This document shows positions 16,915 through 25,164 of a stretch of 64,000 bases of DNA, in pieces (position 1 is the stretch's first letter; each line of letters begins with the position of its first letter). Source of the DNA: Prevotella sp. E13-17 (GTDB lineage: Bacteria > Bacteroidota > Bacteroidia > Bacteroidales > Bacteroidaceae); assembly GCF_022024035.1 (NCBI RefSeq), contig NZ_CP091787.1, positions 2,884,001-2,948,000 of the forward strand, given 5' to 3'. The position numbers and the translations under genes were made by a program. The notes under the pieces are model-generated. The model worked only from the letters and a program-made list of their open reading frames with translations, was not told the origin of the DNA and ran no database searches.

Positions 16915-17673
16915 TTAGAGGTTGTTAGCTTTTGGCTCTCTATTTTTAAAAGAGATGGGTATCGTATATTCCACATTCACGAGGCGCCCTCTATGCCTTC
17001 CCGGTTGCCACCTGGGCATGTGCTTAATAGCATACAAGACTGCATTGTCTAGACAGGGACTGACACTCCGAATCACTTTCGGATTGCATACCTTGCCATC
17101 TTTCCTGACAACCACAGTCACAACGACCCGCCCCGACAGCTTATGGGTTTGAGCATAAGTCGGGTAATACACATTCTCTATCAAGAATTTATCCATTTCC
17201 TCATCACCTCCAGGAAATAATGGAAAATGTTCGACAACACTCATAACATTATCTGCTATCAAAGTCGTATCGATGCCATTATCCTCATCAATGTCGGTAA
17301 CCATATATGACGTCTTCTCTTTCTTGACCTGATAACGAATATCATGTTGACGTTCCCTTTCTGTGTTGAGGTCTGAAATAAAGTAAACAGAATACCAGTC
17401 ATGTCCACGAGGGATAACCCTCAAAGTCGCCAAATCCGACGGTGTTCGGTCCCAATTGTCATAGATGACATAACAATGGCGTTCTTTGTTCAACCTATTT
17501 ATTTTATCACAGCATGCTTCAGTCATATACTGGTTCAAATCAACAGAATTCGACGTGAGAATGTCTGTATATACATTTTTCAGGAACGCCACAGCTCCCT
17601 CATCAAACTTCTGAGCATAACTGCTACACACAACCATGCACAGCAAACAAATCAAAAACAGTTTCTTATTCAT
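16915..17673 (-). CDS. Secreted NTF2-like/TonB C-terminal domain protein, copy B
   Basis: 252 residues, the same length as copy A. Signal peptide MNKKLFLICLLCMVVCSSYA. Residues to about 145 are nearly identical to copy A (KINRLNKERHC, WYSVYFISDLNTERERQHDI). The TonB_C part differs at many positions (FPGGDEEMDKFLIENVYYPT, SGRVVVTVVVRKDGK, HMPRWQPG), and the last 20 residues converge again on EPKANNL. There is no membrane anchor or proline-rich linker, so it is a secreted TonB_C-domain protein rather than a canonical TonB. It is the first gene of the island as transcribed, with its promoter at 17722-17755. Confidence 0.85.
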   Translation of the reverse strand: MNKKLFLICLLCMVVCSSYAQKFDEGAVAFLKNVYTDILTSNSVDLNQYMTEACCDKINRLNKERHCYVIYDNWDRTPSDLATLRVIPRGHDWYSVYFISDLNTERERQHDIRYQVKKEKTSYMVTDIDEDNGIDTTLIADNVMSVVEHFPLFPGGDEEMDKFLIENVYYPTYAQTHKLSGRVVVTVVVRKDGKVCNPKVIRSVSPCLDNAVLYAIKHMPRWQPGRHRGRLVNVEYTIPISFKNREPKANNL

Positions 17674-17721
17674 TTATTTTTTATAGTTATAGGTTTATAT
17701 GCTTTGAGTAATTTCTCGGTG

Positions 17722-17755
17722 CAAATATAGCAAAAAAGAGAATACGCAAGTCAAA
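17722..17755 (-). promoter_or_regulatory. Promoter of TonB_C-domain gene, copy B
   Basis: On the minus strand TTTG (17752-17755) and TATATTTG (17722-17729) are 22 bp apart, the same as in copy A. It probably drives the start of the island. Confidence 0.65.
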
Positions 17756-18039
17756 AAATTAAAACAAACTTATAAGTCAAAATAAGTCAAAGAACCTTTT
17801 TGACCAATATTTTGCATTCTCGTACTCAATATTTTTGTTTTTCGTACCCATATCATTTTATTCGCTAGGCACAACAATAGTAGCGCATTGATTCCGCAAA
17901 ATAACTTCCCCCATGAAAAAACGAACATTTTCGAACATTTCCGAACACAGAAAACGAACAATTTTGAACATAAAAAAAACGAATATTCTGCAAAATCTTC
18001 GATGAAACCGACATTTTTTTAACCAAAACCGTGAAAACC

Positions 18040-18163
18040 CGCTTCTGTTGTTGATGGTCCTTCGGCCCATCGGTTTGTTGCTAATGCTTCATCGAAGCCA
18101 AGCAAGCTTGCCTTCGCCGCCGCATTACCCCCAAACCGCCTGTCGGCTGCAACAACAGAAGCG
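18040..18163. repeat. 124-bp nested inverted repeat (MITE-like)
   Basis: The outer arms CGCTTCTGTTGTTG (18040-18053) and CAACAACAGAAGCG (18150-18163) are perfect. Inner arms CGGTTTG (18071-18077) and CAAACCG (18132-18138) continue the fold around a centre with CAAGCAAGCTTG. There is no coding potential. Confidence 0.65.
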
Positions 18164-18240
18164 AAATACCATGAAAACCGCCTACGGCCTGGTAATTCTT
18201 TAGCATTGAAATCAACAGGAAAGGAATCCAATCAAGAATA

Positions 18241-18345
18241 TCTCCCCTCCCTTCAAGGGGAGGGGCAGGGGTGGGGTCTGTATCTCCATTTGCAGTTAGA
18301 ACAACACTGACCCCACCCCCGACCCCTCCCCTACATGGGAGGGGA
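18241..18345. repeat. G/C-rich REP-like palindromes
   Basis: TCCCCTCCC-TTCA-AGGGGAGGGG at about 18242-18265, with a GGGTGGGG tail, and an inverted partner CCCCTCCC-CTACAT-GGGAGGGG at about 18324-18345. Related copies lie at 18435-18460 and 18863-18915 (the latter preceded by the same AGGAATCCAATC flank as the copy at 18221), and at 21751, 21845, 31705 and 32470. Confidence 0.7.
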
Positions 18346-18740
18346 GCGCCTACGGAGTCCTTGGATTTTCAACCGCATAGTACGAAAGATTCCTTTTGGG
18401 GTATGTTCTATAAATTACATATATCATCCGCTGAACTCCCCTACATGGGAGGGGAGTGGCTGCGCAAGGTTCAAGCTAAGGAAACAACCGCACAGGTTGA
18501 AAAATTTGACTTCCCATGTCGGCCGTCGAGCTAAACCTTTCCGACGTAGGCGGCCTCAATCGCGGAAGTTTTAGCCTGCTGCGCAGGGAAATTTTTCAAA
18601 ATCTGATTCAAAATTAAACAGGATCTTTTATCCATTCGGCTTGTGTCAGACAAGAAAAAAAATAAAAATGAAAAATTTTGTTTTCAATTTTGAAGAATTT
18701 CCCGCCGTAGGCGGTTCCAACCAGTGAAAACTTTATTTTA

Positions 18741-18815
18741 CCTACGGATTATACGGATTTTACAAATTTTTATTCCGTTAAAAACCCAATCTGTAAAATC
18801 CGTATAATCCGTAGG
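18741..18815. repeat. Perfect 24-bp inverted repeat
   Basis: The arm 18741-18764 begins CCTACGGATTATACGG and is the exact reverse complement of 18792-18815; the loop is 27 nt. Each arm contains the tandem words TACGGATTATACGGATT. It would form a very stable hairpin and lies far from any gene. Confidence 0.8.
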
Positions 18816-19091
18816 CCTTTAAAAACAAACAATTAACCGAATAATACTATGAAACTAGAAACAGGAATCCAATCGAGAATATCTCCCTCCCTTGGGAGGG
18901 CCGGGGTGGGGTTCGGTTTTCAGGACCGAAGGTCCGTGGTTTTTCCTTTGTGAGACAGAAGCCACGAAGGGGGCATGGTGTCTGTGGGAAGCCTGATGTG
19001 AACTTGTTCACAAGAAGGATTACCACTGGCAACATGAAAATCTCAACAGAGATTTCTGGCTCACAAAGGGGTCTTCTCGGTTTTGTTCAAT

Positions 19092-19399
19092 AAACAGGGT
19101 CGTTTTAAAGTCTAAAAGCACGTATTCTAATGTCTTGAAGAGGCAGTTCTAAAGTCTAAGACCGCAACAATCACATTGGATCCAGGGGCTAGAATAACCA
19201 CTTTTAGGGGCTGGATAGGCCACTTTCAGGGGGTAGGAATGGCGTGTCCAGCCCCTGGAAACGAGTCATCCAGGGGCTGGACAAAGAACAAAACAGCCCG
19301 TATTGCGTGACAAAAGCAGAACTATTGGCAATGAAAAGTGCCACCGTCAGCAAACAAAAGTGCCACTATTCGCGACGAATAGCAGCACTTTCGTAGATC
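19092..19399. repeat. 308-bp array with exact 22-bp period (14 units), copy 1
   Basis: Unit starts fall at 19092 and every 22 bp thereafter. Units 5-9 (from 19180) contain CAGGGGCTG or near variants at a fixed offset (19183, 19205, 19227, 19249 inverted as CAGCCCCTG, and 19271). Units 10-14 (from 19290) begin AAAACAG, AAAAGCA, AAAAGTGCCAC, AAAAGTGCCAC and AATAGCAGCAC. Units 1-4 are weaker, with A-rich starts and three ending in GTCT. The first ~12 bp of each unit are constrained and the remaining ~10 vary. A second array of the same layout lies at 55015-55322. It is not a CRISPR: repeats and spacers are far too short. Confidence 0.82.
19350..19391 (-). terminator. Probable terminator of the lpxA-like gene
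   Basis: AAAGTGC (19357-19363) pairs with GCACTTT (19385-19391), and the inner TATTCG (19367-19372) pairs with CGAATA (19376-19381). On the minus strand the stem is followed by TTGTTTG. It is formed from the last two units of the 22-bp array, about 90 bp past the lpxA stop codon. Confidence 0.6.
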
Positions 19400-19479
19400 T
19401 TCCTTCCCCTGCTTGCATCCCTGCCTACGGCAGTAAGCGACCAAAGGTCTGGCGGAGAGGGGCGTAGTGTGGTTTCACG

Positions 19480-20259
19480 TTACAGCTTCGTGATGATGCC
19501 GAGCTCGCTGGTCTTCAGGAATTCGATGATGTGGCGAATCTCGGCACTGTCGGGCACCTGTTGCTCAATCTGCAGGATGGCATCGAAGAGCGAGGTCTGA
19601 CCGTGGAACACCAGACGATAGGCGTTGGCAATGTGCTTGAGCACCTTTTCATCGATGCCATAGGAACGACCCATGGTGAAGTTGACGCCACCATACTCAG
19701 AGCGCTTGGTGCAGATGATATAAGGAGGCACGTCCTTTGAGAAGGTGGTGCCAGCCTGAATCATGGCACCCTGCCCCACACGGGTCTTGGCATTCTCGAT
19801 GACCGACGACGAGAAGATGACACCATCCTCGATGCAGCAGTCGCCGGCAATCTTGGTGCCATAGCCAAAGACGCAGCGGTTGCCCACCTTCGTGTCGTGA
19901 GAGATGTGAGCACCCTCCATCAACACGTTGTCGTTGCCCAGTCGGGTTTGTCCGCCCGTGTGAGTAGCACGGTTGATGACCACGTTCTCGCGAATGATGT
20001 TGTTGTCGCCGAGGATACACTCCGACTTCTCGCCACGGAAGTTGAAGTCCTGAGGCAACGCACCGATCACAGCACCCTGGTGCACCTTATTATTACGTCC
20101 CATGCGTGTGCCGCTGAGAATGCTGACAAAGGGGAAGATGATACAGTTATCACCTATCTCCACGTCGTCCTCGATATACACGAAGGGGAATATCTTACAG
20201 TTGTTGCCAATCTTTGCCTTGGGGCTAATCTCGGCTTTTGGGGAAATTTCACTTGCCAT
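19480..20259 (-). CDS. lpxA: LpxA-like acyl-[ACP]--UDP-N-acetylglucosamine O-acyltransferase
   Basis: 259-residue left-handed beta-helix acyltransferase. Many hexapeptide repeats run from residue 8 (PKAEISPKAKIGNNCKIFPF) to about 185, followed by a helical C-terminal domain (KVLKHIANAYRLVFHGQTSL). The length and fold match LpxA, which puts a hydroxyacyl chain on UDP-GlcNAc as the first step of lipid A synthesis. HISHD near residue 120 sits where the catalytic histidine is expected. The usual GGxxAVxQ turn after it is replaced by SSSVIENAKTRVGQGAMIQA, so this may be a second, specialised LpxA paralogue; no other lipid A gene is nearby. It is flanked on both sides by repeats and transcribed alone. 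Confidence 0.75.
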   Translation of the reverse strand: MASEISPKAEISPKAKIGNNCKIFPFVYIEDDVEIGDNCIIFPFVSILSGTRMGRNNKVHQGAVIGALPQDFNFRGEKSECILGDNNIIRENVVINRATHTGGQTRLGNDNVLMEGAHISHDTKVGNRCVFGYGTKIAGDCCIEDGVIFSSSVIENAKTRVGQGAMIQAGTTFSKDVPPYIICTKRSEYGGVNFTMGRSYGIDEKVLKHIANAYRLVFHGQTSLFDAILQIEQQVPDSAEIRHIIEFLKTSELGIITKL

Positions 20260-20267
20260 AATCTAAG

Positions 20268-20381
20268 CCCCCTAAGTTAGGGGGATGGGGGTCTGAACAA
20301 GCGTTTATCAGACCATTTTATTAGACTTTTTTATTAGGGGACCTGCGCCTGTTCAGACCCCCTACCCCCTAACTTAGGGGG
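20268..20381. repeat. 31-bp inverted repeat filling the gap between lpxA and the efflux operon
   Basis: The arms at 20268-20298 and 20351-20381 match over 31 bp with one AT/TA difference. Each arm itself holds the palindrome CCCCCTAAGTTAGGGGG, followed by GGGGGTCTGAAC. The element ends exactly at the stop codon of the outer-membrane factor gene and starts 9 bp from the lpxA start codon. It can act as a transcription barrier; its doublet form resembles REP/BIME elements. Confidence 0.8.
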
Positions 20382-21815
20382 TTAATGGCTTCCGCCTCCC
20401 AGCGCCTGATAGAGGTTGACCACAGCCTGCATCTTGTTGAAGTCGTTGGTGACCTTAGAGATGCGGGCGTTGAGCAGTCCACTCTGTGCCTGGATGACCT
20501 CCAGATAGCTGCTACCCTTAGAGGTGTAGAGCTGTCGGGTGTCTTCCACGTTCTGCTGGTAGAGCTTCACCTGCTTTTCGTCTATCTGGCTCAGCTCGTC
20601 GCAGGTGGCATAAGCCACCAAGGCATTGCTCACCTCATTACCAGCCTTGAGGATGGTGTTCTGGAAGGTGTTGAGCGCCTGCTCCTGCTGATACTTAGCC
20701 ACCTTCAGCCCTGCCACGATCTGTCCGTGGGCGAAGATGGGCTGCGTCAGTGAGCCAACGGCAGAGAGGATCCACTTGCCGGGGTTGACGATGGCAGAGC
20801 CGAGCGAGTTGGTAAACATGGCATTGCCCGTGATGGTGATGTTGGGATAGAAGCGCGAGCGAGCCGTCTCGGTGTCGTAGAAGCACTGAGCCAGGTTCAT
20901 CTCGGCAGCATGAACATCGGCGCGGTTGGAGAGCAGCTGGATGCCTACGCCCGTGGCAAACTCAGAAGGCAGCGACTGGTTGTAGAATGAGCCGCGAGGA
21001 ATCTGATGCCCTGCCTCGTTGAGCAGCAGCGCCATAGAGTTCTCCATCTGTCGGATCTGCTGGCGCAGGGTGGCCTTTTGTGCCTGCACGCTGTAGTAGC
21101 TGGCCTCGGCACTCTGCACACTGGTAGAACGGGCACGACCCAGTTCCATCTGCAGTTTCATCATGTCCCAGGTCTCCTTGGTGAGCTGTTCCATGTCGGT
21201 GACGATGCGCATCTGCTCGTCGAGCATCATCAGCGTGTAGTAGAGGTTGGCCACACCACAGATAATATTGGTCTGTACCACCACCTGATAGTCTTTCGTG
21301 GCCAGCAGCTTCATCTGTGCCGAGCGCTTCTGCGAGAGCAGATTGCCGAAGAGGTCGAGGTTCCACGAAGCCGAGATGGGCAACTGGTAGGTCTTCGACA
21401 CTGAGGCGCCATCCATCTGCACCTGACTGATGGTGCCCTGAGGGGCAATGGCCAGCGAGGGCAGGAAGGCCAGCTTAGACACGGTGAGGGCCGTCTCCAT
21501 CATCTTCACGTTGAGGGCAGCATTGCGCAGGTCGGTATTGTTCTCGAGAGCAGTCTCGATGAGTCCTTGCAACTGGGGGTCGGTGAACACCTGACGCCAG
21601 GGCAGGTTGCCAAAGTTCTCGTCGCTGTTGACCACGAGGGTGTCGCCATCGCTCACCACGTCGCGCACCAGTCCGGCGGTGTTGACCGACTCGGGGCGCT
21701 CATATTTGTTGTAGAGACCACAGCTACTGAGCATCAGGCAGAACAGGAAGCCTACCCCAACCCCTCCGGAAGGGAAGGGCTTTATTATTCTCGTTAGAAA
21801 ATTACTTTTCATCAT
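20382..21815 (-). CDS. Outer-membrane efflux factor, NodT/OprM-type lipoprotein
   Basis: TolC-like channel of a tripartite RND pump, 477 residues. It has a lipobox cysteine (LMLSSCGLYNKYE) at about residue 32, then two OEP repeats: DPQLQGLIETALENNTDLRN near 75 is the classic first helix, and the second repeat spans about 270-470 with DVHAAEMNLAQCFYDTETAR and LYTSKGSSYLEVIQAQSGLL. It is the last gene of the operon adaptor-pump-channel. Odd: residues about 11-22 (IIKPFPSGGVGVGF), inside the signal peptide, are encoded by a REP-like palindrome, which lengthens and dilutes the hydrophobic core. Confidence 0.93.
   Translation of the reverse strand: MMKSNFLTRIIKPFPSGGVGVGFLFCLMLSSCGLYNKYERPESVNTAGLVRDVVSDGDTLVVNSDENFGNLPWRQVFTDPQLQGLIETALENNTDLRNAALNVKMMETALTVSKLAFLPSLAIAPQGTISQVQMDGASVSKTYQLPISASWNLDLFGNLLSQKRSAQMKLLATKDYQVVVQTNIICGVANLYYTLMMLDEQMRIVTDMEQLTKETWDMMKLQMELGRARSTSVQSAEASYYSVQAQKATLRQQIRQMENSMALLLNEAGHQIPRGSFYNQSLPSEFATGVGIQLLSNRADVHAAEMNLAQCFYDTETARSRFYPNITITGNAMFTNSLGSAIVNPGKWILSAVGSLTQPIFAHGQIVAGLKVAKYQQEQALNTFQNTILKAGNEVSNALVAYATCDELSQIDEKQVKLYQQNVEDTRQLYTSKGSSYLEVIQAQSGLLNARISKVTNDFNKMQAVVNLYQALGGGSH
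21751..21783. repeat. REP-like element inside the signal-peptide coding sequence
   Basis: CCTACCCCAACCCCTCCGGA followed by AGGGAAGGGCTTT has the same CCCCTCC...GGGAAGGG core and GGGGTTGGGGTAGG tail as intergenic copies. Here it is read in frame as KPFPSGGVGVGF. Confidence 0.6.
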
Positions 21816-21844
21816 AATCTTTTATCTTCTGGTTATTTGGTATC

Positions 21845-21876
21845 TGCCTCCCCTCCCCGATTGGGGAATGGAGGCA
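21845..21876. repeat. REP-like hairpin between pump and channel genes
   Basis: TGCCTCC (21845-21851) pairs with GGAGGCA (21870-21876), and CTCCCC with GGGGA inside. It occupies the 68-bp gap between the RND pump stop codon and the outer-membrane factor start, and could tune relative expression. Confidence 0.6.
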
Positions 21877-21883
21877 GGGGCTG

Positions 21884-24800
21884 CTATTTTTCAAGCGTAT
21901 AATCAACAGGGCGCTTAGCATACTGCTGCAGCTCGGTGGCCACGTCGGGGTTCTCGTCATCGCCTTCGAACTTCATCGGACGGATCTTCTCCTGAAGCGA
22001 CTGGAAGATGACAAACAACGTAGGCACGACAAAGAGCTGACAGAGCGTACCGATGAGCATACCGCCTACGGCTGCTGCACCCAGCGTCTGGTTGCCGTTT
22101 TTACCTACACCGCTGGCAAACATCAAAGGCAGCAGACCGATGATCATGGCCAGAGAGGTCATCAGGATAGGACGCAGACGGGCTGCAGAACCCAACACGG
22201 CCGACCAGGAGATGGCCATACCGGTGCTGCGACGCTCGAGGGCGAACTGCACAATCAGGATGGCGTTCTTGGCCAACAGACCAATCAGCATGATGAGCGA
22301 GATCTGCATGTAGATGTCGTTGGCATGGCCGAACAACATGGTGAACAGGAAGCAGCCTGCCAAACCGAACGGTACAGAGAGGATAACGGCCAGCGGCAGC
22401 AGGTAAGACTCGTACTGGGCTGAAAGAATCAGATAGATAAAGACGATACACAGCAGGAAGATGATGCCGGTGGTGTTTGAAGCCTTGGCCTCTTCACGCG
22501 TCAGGCCCTGATAGTCGTAGGTGTAACCTGTGGGCAACATCTGGGCAGCCACTTCCTGGGCGGCCTTGATGGCCTCACCGGTGGAATAGCCATCAGCCAC
22601 GGTGGCAGTCACGTTGATAGACGTAAACAGGTTGAAGCGGTTGATGTTGGAAGGACCATAGACGCGCTCCAGCTGGCAGAACTCCTTGACGGGTGCCATG
22701 CCTGCATTGGTGCGCACATAGACGCTGTTGAGCGACTCGGGCGTCATGCGGGTCTCGGGCGAGCCCTGCACCATGACACGGTAGAGCTTACCATAGGCGT
22801 TGAAGTTGGAGGCGTAGAGTCCACCGTAGTAACCCTGCAACGTAGAGAGGACGGTGGCAGGCGAGATGCCGCTCTGCTTACACTTGGCCACATCTACATG
22901 CACCATGTACTGTGGATAGTTGGGGTTGTAAGAGGTCTGTGCCATCTGGAACTCAGGACGCTTGTTGAGCTCGGCCAGATAGTCTTTGACCACGCCAAAG
23001 AACTTGTCGAGCGAACCGCCCGTGCGGTCCTGCATGACGAGAGACACACCGCTGTTGGCCGAGAAGCCAGGAATCATAGGCGGTGCGAAAGCCAGAATCT
23101 GGGCATCCTTGATGTGGGCCGTCTTCAGATAGATCTGCGCCAGCACACCGTTAGACTCGTAGGGGTTGAGGAAGAAGCGATAGATGCCATCGCCCTGCCA
23201 CAAGCCAGAGATCTTCCACCACAGTCCTTTCTGACGCTCGCTGAAGGGCTTCAGCTTCACGATGAAGGTGGCCTGGTCGGAACCGGAACCGGCAATGAAG
23301 TTGTAACCCTGAATCTGCTCACGGTTCTGAACAGCAGGATCGGCAGCCAGGATGCTGTCAACCTCGGCAATGACCTGCTGAGTGCGTGCCACGGAAGTGG
23401 CAGGAGGCATTGAGATGGTACAGAAGATGGTGCCGGTATCCTCGTCGGGCACCAGACCGGTCTTGCTGGTAACCAGCGAGACAACGAGCACGGCAATACC
23501 GATGACCACAGTCACCATAATGGCGATGGGACGGTGTACGAGCTTCTCGATGCGCGACTTATACTTGCCAAGAATGCCGTCGTAGGCGGTGTTGAAGGCC
23601 ATGTGGAACTTGTCGATGCGCGACAGTTTCTTCTCGTGGCCGTCCTTGTCGTGCACCTTCAGGAAGATGGCACACAGGGCGGGCGACAGCGTCAGGGCGT
23701 TCAGCGCCGAGATGAAGATGCTGACTGCCATGGTCACACCGAACTCACGATAGAACGTACCGCTGGTGCCACCAATGAACGACACAGGGATGAACACGGC
23801 CGACATCACCAGCGTGATGGAGATAATGGCACCCGAGATTTCGTTCATGGCATCGATAGAGGCCGTCAGCGTTGACTTGTAGCCTTGGTCCAACTTGGCA
23901 TGCACGGCTTCGACCACCACAATGGCATCATCGACCACGATGGCGATGGCCAACAGCAGGGCCGACAGCGTGAGCAGGTTGATGGAGAAGCCAAACAGCT
24001 CGAGGAAGAAGAACGTACCGACCAACGACACAGGCACGGCAATCAGAGGGATCAGCGTAGAACGCCAGTCCTGCAGGAAGACGTAGATGACGAAGAACAC
24101 GAGCAGAAGGGTGAACACCAGCGTGAACACTACCTCCTCGATAGAAGCATAGAGGAACTCGGTGACGTCGTAGTTGATCTTATAGGTCATGCCTGGAGGG
24201 AATAGCTTGGCTTGCTCTTCCAGTTCTTTCTTCACGTTCTTGGCAATCTCGTTGGCGTTAGAACCAGCAATCTGCTGCACCATACCCAGCACCGAAGGCA
24301 CGTTGTTGTTCTTCATGGCTACAGAATACTGCTGGCCACCCAGCTCGATCTTGGCCACGTCCTTCAACTTCAGCGTGGTGCCGTCGGCATTGCTCTGAAT
24401 GATGATGTTGCCGAACTCCTCGGCAGTCTTGAAGCGACCGGTGTAGCGCATGGCATACTCGTAGGCCACGTCAGAGAGTTCGCCGAAGGTACCGGGAGCG
24501 GCCTCGATGTTCTGTTCGGCGAGCACACCGCTGATGTCGGAAGGCATCAGGTTGTACTGCTTCATCACGTCGGGCTTCAGCCAGATACGCATTGAGTAGG
24601 TCTTCAGACCGGGGCTCTGCACGTCGCCCACACCCTGAATACGCTTGATGGCAGGCACGATGTTGATATTACTGTAGTTGGTCAGGAACTCGTCGTCGTA
24701 GCGGCCGTCACTGGTCAGGGTGTACATGATCACCTGAGAGGTCTGGCGCTTCATGACGGTCACGCCGATACGTGTCACCTCGGCAGGCAGCAAGGCCTGT

Positions 24801-25141
24801 GCCTGCTGCACGCGGTTCTGCACGTTGACGGCACACATGTCGGCATTCATGCCCTGACGGAACAGCACACTGATCTGTGCCGAACCCGAAGAAGCGGTAG
24901 AAGAGATGTAGTCCATACCCTCTACACCGTTGATGCTCTCCTCCAGAGGTGTGATGACCGAGTTCTTGACGGTCTCGGCATCGGCACCAGGATAGCTGGT
25001 ATATACCACCACGGTAGGTGGTGCAATATCGGGATACTGCTCAATAGGCAGCGAGGTCAATCCGATGACACCCAGCAGCACGATGAGGATAGAGATCACC
25101 GTAGATAGCACTGGGCGCTTGATAAAGTTTGTAAATGTCAT
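21884..25141 (-). CDS. RND multidrug efflux pump, HAE1/AcrB family
   Basis: 1085-residue inner-membrane proton-driven pump. Features in order: TM1 (STVISILIVLLGVIGL), the porter loop SYPGADAETVKNSV, TM4 with the proton-relay pair in AIAIVVDDAIVVVEAVHA (about 405-410), FIGGTSGTFYREF, the second periplasmic half, and TM10 with MLIGLLAKNAILIVQFALE carrying the essential lysine (about 955). GLVPDEDTGTIFCTISMPP is typical of the HAE1 family. It lies between the adaptor and channel genes on the minus strand, forming a complete tripartite system. Substrates (drugs, bile salts) are inferred from the family. Confidence 0.96.
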   Translation of the reverse strand: MTFTNFIKRPVLSTVISILIVLLGVIGLTSLPIEQYPDIAPPTVVVYTSYPGADAETVKNSVITPLEESINGVEGMDYISSTASSGSAQISVLFRQGMNADMCAVNVQNRVQQAQALLPAEVTRIGVTVMKRQTSQVIMYTLTSDGRYDDEFLTNYSNINIVPAIKRIQGVGDVQSPGLKTYSMRIWLKPDVMKQYNLMPSDISGVLAEQNIEAAPGTFGELSDVAYEYAMRYTGRFKTAEEFGNIIIQSNADGTTLKLKDVAKIELGGQQYSVAMKNNNVPSVLGMVQQIAGSNANEIAKNVKKELEEQAKLFPPGMTYKINYDVTEFLYASIEEVVFTLVFTLLLVFFVIYVFLQDWRSTLIPLIAVPVSLVGTFFFLELFGFSINLLTLSALLLAIAIVVDDAIVVVEAVHAKLDQGYKSTLTASIDAMNEISGAIISITLVMSAVFIPVSFIGGTSGTFYREFGVTMAVSIFISALNALTLSPALCAIFLKVHDKDGHEKKLSRIDKFHMAFNTAYDGILGKYKSRIEKLVHRPIAIMVTVVIGIAVLVVSLVTSKTGLVPDEDTGTIFCTISMPPATSVARTQQVIAEVDSILAADPAVQNREQIQGYNFIAGSGSDQATFIVKLKPFSERQKGLWWKISGLWQGDGIYRFFLNPYESNGVLAQIYLKTAHIKDAQILAFAPPMIPGFSANSGVSLVMQDRTGGSLDKFFGVVKDYLAELNKRPEFQMAQTSYNPNYPQYMVHVDVAKCKQSGISPATVLSTLQGYYGGLYASNFNAYGKLYRVMVQGSPETRMTPESLNSVYVRTNAGMAPVKEFCQLERVYGPSNINRFNLFTSINVTATVADGYSTGEAIKAAQEVAAQMLPTGYTYDYQGLTREEAKASNTTGIIFLLCIVFIYLILSAQYESYLLPLAVILSVPFGLAGCFLFTMLFGHANDIYMQISLIMLIGLLAKNAILIVQFALERRSTGMAISWSAVLGSAARLRPILMTSLAMIIGLLPLMFASGVGKNGNQTLGAAAVGGMLIGTLCQLFVVPTLFVIFQSLQEKIRPMKFEGDDENPDVATELQQYAKRPVDYTLEK

Positions 25142-25164
25142 TTCTTTAAAAATTTAAGAATTTA

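Larger units (their letters stand above)
16875..17867. repeat. 993-bp segmental duplication, copy B
   Basis: Second copy of 10991-11983, equal in length and colinear, bearing the second TonB_C-domain gene and the same promoter and upstream region. The join at 17867 leads into the gene-free repeat region. Confidence 0.88.
17868..19091. other. Gene-free repeat region
   Basis: No credible gene: the short open frames contain no recognisable domain and run through palindromes. The stretch holds CGAACATTT-type short direct repeats (17935-17965), a 124-bp imperfect palindrome, several CCCCTCCC/GGGAGGGG hairpins, a 24-bp perfect inverted repeat, and recurring GCCGTAGGCGG words. It looks like a landing zone for small non-autonomous repeats between the island and lpxA. 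Confidence 0.7.

Noticed and set aside
17770..18574. Several short open frames in the repeat region
   Set aside because: They run through palindromes and REP elements, have no signal peptide or domain, and lack promoters.
19092..19399. CRISPR array
   Set aside because: Repeat words of 9-12 bp with ~10-bp variable parts are far below CRISPR dimensions, some copies are inverted, and no cas gene is present.
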